Notes under the pieces: model-generated
What the model was told of the DNA's origin: nothing
Database searches by the model: none
Seen by the model: only the letters and a program-made list of their open reading frames with translations
Program-made: the position numbers and the translations under genes
Source: Bacteroidales bacterium UBA1237
GTDB taxonomy: Bacteria; Bacteroidota; Bacteroidia; Bacteroidales; UBA932
Reading direction: 5' to 3'
Assembly: GCA_002308935.1 (NCBI GenBank)
Contig: DBWN01000276.1
Span: forward strand, 1 to 8,472
DNA length: 8,472 bases
Part shown: positions 6,688-8,472 of the stretch, in pieces
How positions within the stretch are numbered: the first letter of the stretch is position 1
Layout of the letters: every line of letters begins with the position of its first letter

Positions 6688-6719
6688 CTTGCCACTGTGA
6701 AGAGTTTTTGTTTACTTTG
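6688..6719 (+). promoter_or_regulatory. Promoter of the PqqD-like/nucleotidyltransferase pair
   Basis: A CTTG at 6688-6691 resembles the -33 TTTG, and TTACTTTG at 6712-6719 resembles the -7 TAnnTTTG, with a 20-bp spacer, within the usual 19-21. The ATG at 6725 begins only five bases after the -7 element, so the transcript probably starts at or within a few bases of the start codon. Confidence 0.55.
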
Positions 6720-6724
6720 TCCCT

Positions 6725-7000
6725 ATGAGACTCAACGACAGTTATACCCTGATGGAGTTCCGGGGGAACAATCTTCTCGTCAGGAAAGACGGGAAGAATG
6801 GGAGGGTTTCCCTTGAAAAAGGACTGCTGGTCAATGGCAGTTTCGCATTTCTGTGGAAGACCTTCACCGGGGTTGAGTTCTCAGAGCAGGATCTGAGTGC
6901 CGCATTGGCGTCAGAATATGACATTACTCAGGAAGAGGCCGTCTCTGCCGCTTCTGACATCGTTTCGTTATGGCGGGAAAATTCAATGATACAGGAATAA
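6725..7000 (+). CDS. PqqD-like small protein (RiPP-recognition fold)
   Basis: A 91-residue protein covering the whole usual PqqD length. Seen: an N-terminal strand pair SYTLMEFRGNNLLVRKDG (about 6-23), then a turn and strand RVSLEKGLLVNGSFAFLWKTF (27-47), matching the family form 'lN.tGa.lW.ll', and a C-terminal helical part with SEQDLSAALASEYDITQEEA and ASDIVSLWRENSMI (about 53-89). PqqD-type domains bind the leader of a precursor peptide and pass it to a modifying enzyme; many stand-alone Bacteroidota members have no proven partner. Conservation from residue 2 onward supports the ATG at 6725 over the next Met at residue 10. The last 31 bases overlap the nucleotidyltransferase gene in another frame, so the two are very likely co-translated and may act together. 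The family Asn before the Gly (LVNG here) is kept. No precursor-peptide gene was found beside it. Confidence 0.82.
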   Translation: MRLNDSYTLMEFRGNNLLVRKDGKNGRVSLEKGLLVNGSFAFLWKTFTGVEFSEQDLSAALASEYDITQEEAVSAASDIVSLWRENSMIQE

Positions 7001-8022
7001 CGGGGCATTTCCTCGCACTTCTGCGCAGCGGAATCCGGAATGAGAACATCTCTTCGTTCCCGGAACTGTCCGTAGAGGAGTGGAATGGGATCATTGCCTT
7101 GGCAAAGAAACATACCGTCCTGGGGATGGTATATCTCGGAGTGTCCCGCCTACCCGAATCATACCCGGTGCCTGAGGATATATCACTGTCCCTTATGATG
7201 GAATCCTCCCGTATCGAAGCCAGAAGCAGAAAGGTGCTTTCCGTCCTGAAGGAAGTTTTCTCCCTGCTCAAGGATAACGGACTTCATCCGATGGTATTGA
7301 AAGGACCTTCCGTAGCAAGATACTATTCCAGACCGGAACTGCGTCAGAGCGGAGATCTGGACCTTTATCTTCGTCCTTCCGAATTCGGTACCGCTATGTT
7401 CCTTCTGGGTGACCATGCGTCCGAACTCCCGGACGGAAGCATCCATTATGACAGGAAAGGAGTCGACATAGACATGCACAGGAAGTATTTCGACTTGCAC
7501 GTGGGAGAAGGCTCTCTTCCGAGGGTCCCTTCCTCATATGCGGCACTTGTGCTTCTTTCTTCCCATATCCTGAAACATTGTATGGGGCCCGGAATAGGTC
7601 TAAGGCAGATATGTGACATGGCCGTTGCCTATGACCATTTCAGAGGAAAAGATCAGTCTGATGAGAACAGCATTGACCGTGACACTCTTGTAGAATACTA
7701 TAAGAAAGCGGGAATCCTTGAATGGAACAGACTTCTTTCATCTCTTCTGAAGGATTATCTTGGCGGAGACGGATATCCCTTTGAAGGGCCTCTGCCGTCT
7801 TCAGCTTCGCTTATGAAGAGGATAATGGAGGGAGGAAACTTCGGGCATCATGACGCGGTCAGGGAAAAGACACTGCAATCGGGTTCCGTTGCCAGAAAGT
7901 TCCATACGCTGATACTCTACCTTAAGCGTATGCCTTTCTCTCTCAAATATGCTCCAAGGGAGTTCTTCCATGAGTTCGGGGAACTTGCTTTGGGGAATTT
8001 CAGAAGGAAAGAGATAGTCTGA
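6970..8022 (+). CDS. Nucleotidyltransferase family protein (PF14907-like)
   Basis: A 350-residue protein with the pattern of the uncharacterised nucleotidyltransferase group NTP_transf_5. Helical N-terminal part to about 100; then GLHPMVLKGPSVARYY (104-119), with the family Lys-Gly; RQSGDLDLYL (125-134), whose Asp129 and Asp131 would bind the metal ion; and GVDIDMHRKY (164-173), supplying the third acidic position and the conserved His. The rest is helical and ends in a basic tail. Such proteins are expected to transfer a nucleotide to an acceptor; relatives occur in RiPP clusters, including some lasso-peptide clusters, and beside surface-polysaccharide genes. The acceptor is unknown. The start at 6970 lies inside the PqqD-like gene (31-base overlap), and no in-frame ATG follows until residue 53, so the overlap appears real. 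It ends 84 bp before the convergent dehydratase gene. Confidence 0.87.
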   Translation: MAGKFNDTGITGHFLALLRSGIRNENISSFPELSVEEWNGIIALAKKHTVLGMVYLGVSRLPESYPVPEDISLSLMMESSRIEARSRKVLSVLKEVFSLLKDNGLHPMVLKGPSVARYYSRPELRQSGDLDLYLRPSEFGTAMFLLGDHASELPDGSIHYDRKGVDIDMHRKYFDLHVGEGSLPRVPSSYAALVLLSSHILKHCMGPGIGLRQICDMAVAYDHFRGKDQSDENSIDRDTLVEYYKKAGILEWNRLLSSLLKDYLGGDGYPFEGPLPSSASLMKRIMEGGNFGHHDAVREKTLQSGSVARKFHTLILYLKRMPFSLKYAPREFFHEFGELALGNFRRKEIV

Positions 8023-8044
8023 GTTCAGTTCCACAACCGGTATG

Positions 8045-8076
8045 AAATAAAAAATGACCGCATTCCGGTGGGATGC
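8045..8076 (-). terminator. Terminator of the CapD/FlaA1-like gene
   Basis: On the minus strand a seven-pair stem (GCATCCC with GGAATGC, one wobble pair) has a three-base loop ACC and is followed, after five bases, by TTTTTTATTT. It sits about 30 bp past the dehydratase stop. In the plus direction there is no T tail, so the nucleotidyltransferase transcript may end less sharply. Confidence 0.6.
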
Positions 8077-8106
8077 AGCCTTGATTGCGTGTTGTGATCA
8101 GTGGAC

Positions 8107-8472
8107 TTAGGCCTGCTGGTCAAGGACGGAGTATACGGAATGGTTGCTTATGAACTCGGGGACCATCTTCTTCATCTGGGCTACGGTCTCCATGCTGTCA
8201 TAAGTCTGGGCGATATCGAAAAGCTTGTTGATTTCCTCCTTGACGTATTTGAAATCGTATTCACGGACGGAGGCTATCCTTATCTTCTCATGGAATGATT
8301 CTTTGGTGGTCTCCTTTTCGTTGAGGACCTCTTCGTAAAGCTTCTCTCCGTCCCTCAGGCCGGTATACTTTATTTCGATGTTCTGGGCTCCGCTGAGCTT
8401 TATCATTCTCTTGGCAAGTTCAGCGATCTTGACCGGTTTACCCATGTCGAACACGAAGATTTCACCTCCGTG
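8107..8472 (-). CDS. CapD/FlaA1-type nucleotide-sugar 4,6-dehydratase or epimerase, C-terminal part (5' truncated)
   Basis: The frame runs off the right edge of the window; about 121 residues are visible. The first are HGGEIFVFDMGKPVKI, a hallmark of the membrane-anchored polysaccharide biosynthesis proteins (family form 'GGEIFvlDMGepVkI'), followed by AELAKRMIKLSG and TGLRDGEKLYEEVL (family form 'tGLRPGEKLyEEL'). The family consists of short-chain-dehydrogenase-fold enzymes, usually about 600-650 residues with N-terminal membrane helices. They convert UDP-N-acetylglucosamine or similar sugars into 4-keto-6-deoxy forms for capsule, O-antigen or glycan decoration. The NAD-binding and catalytic Tyr/Lys parts lie outside the window, so activity cannot be judged. 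The GTG at 8454 is internal and is not the start. A terminator follows the stop codon. Confidence 0.9.
   Translation of the reverse strand, partial: HGGEIFVFDMGKPVKIAELAKRMIKLSGAQNIEIKYTGLRDGEKLYEEVLNEKETTKESFHEKIRIASVREYDFKYVKEEINKLFDIAQTYDSMETVAQMKKMVPEFISNHSVYSVLDQQA

Noticed and set aside
8023..8106. Possible precursor peptide gene for the PqqD-like protein in the convergent gap
   Set aside because: The 84-bp gap is taken up by a terminator hairpin and an A tract, and no credible short gene with a start codon fits. The gap 6617-6724 is likewise filled by a terminator and a promoter.

Overview
The window reads as a chromosomal piece of a Bacteroidales-type bacterium (Bacteroidota). The grounds are: several genes preceded by A/T-rich -7 elements of the Bacteroidota form TAnnTTTG rather than E. 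coli-type -10 boxes, an absence of clear Shine-Dalgarno sequences, a GH9 glycosidase of the form with an extra N-terminal beta domain, and a PqqD-like/nucleotidyltransferase pair of a kind found in that phylum. Base composition looks even throughout, and I see no rRNA, tRNA, CRISPR array, insertion sequence or phage gene. No species can be named.

Layout, left to right. (1) Positions 1-525 (+) are the C-terminal cytoplasmic part of a cation diffusion facilitator metal transporter, closed by an intrinsic terminator at about 569-593. (2) Positions 613-1527 (-) are a ten-helix EamA/DMT-family permease. (3) Positions 1713-2354 (-) are a cytidylate-kinase-like P-loop protein with its own promoter-like element and a downstream hairpin. 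(4) Positions 2426-4522 (-) are an exported GH9 glycoside hydrolase with its catalytic residues intact. (5) A 222-bp divergent control region lies at 4523-4744. (6) Positions 4745-6616 (+) are a 623-residue exported protein that looks like a three-domain glycosidase-type enzyme (barrel, glutamine-amidotransferase-like domain, C-terminal beta sandwich) but that I cannot place in a named family. A strong terminator follows. (7) Positions 6725-8022 (+) are a two-gene overlapping unit: a PqqD-like small protein and a family-5-type (PF14907-like) nucleotidyltransferase. (8) A convergent junction carries a terminator for the minus strand, and positions 8107-8472 (-) are the C-terminal end of a CapD/FlaA1-type nucleotide-sugar 4,6-dehydratase or epimerase.

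How they may work together: the divergent GH9 and 623-residue genes are the clearest functional pair, probably a small glycan-degrading locus without SusC/SusD in view. The EamA permease and kinase-like gene are probably ordinary neighbours. The PqqD-like/nucleotidyltransferase pair faces a surface-polysaccharide gene. It is the part most likely to belong to a poorly described system, because a RiPP-recognition-type fold is translationally coupled to a nucleotidyltransferase with no visible precursor peptide, radical SAM enzyme or protease. All functional statements rest on reading motifs by eye; no database search was run.
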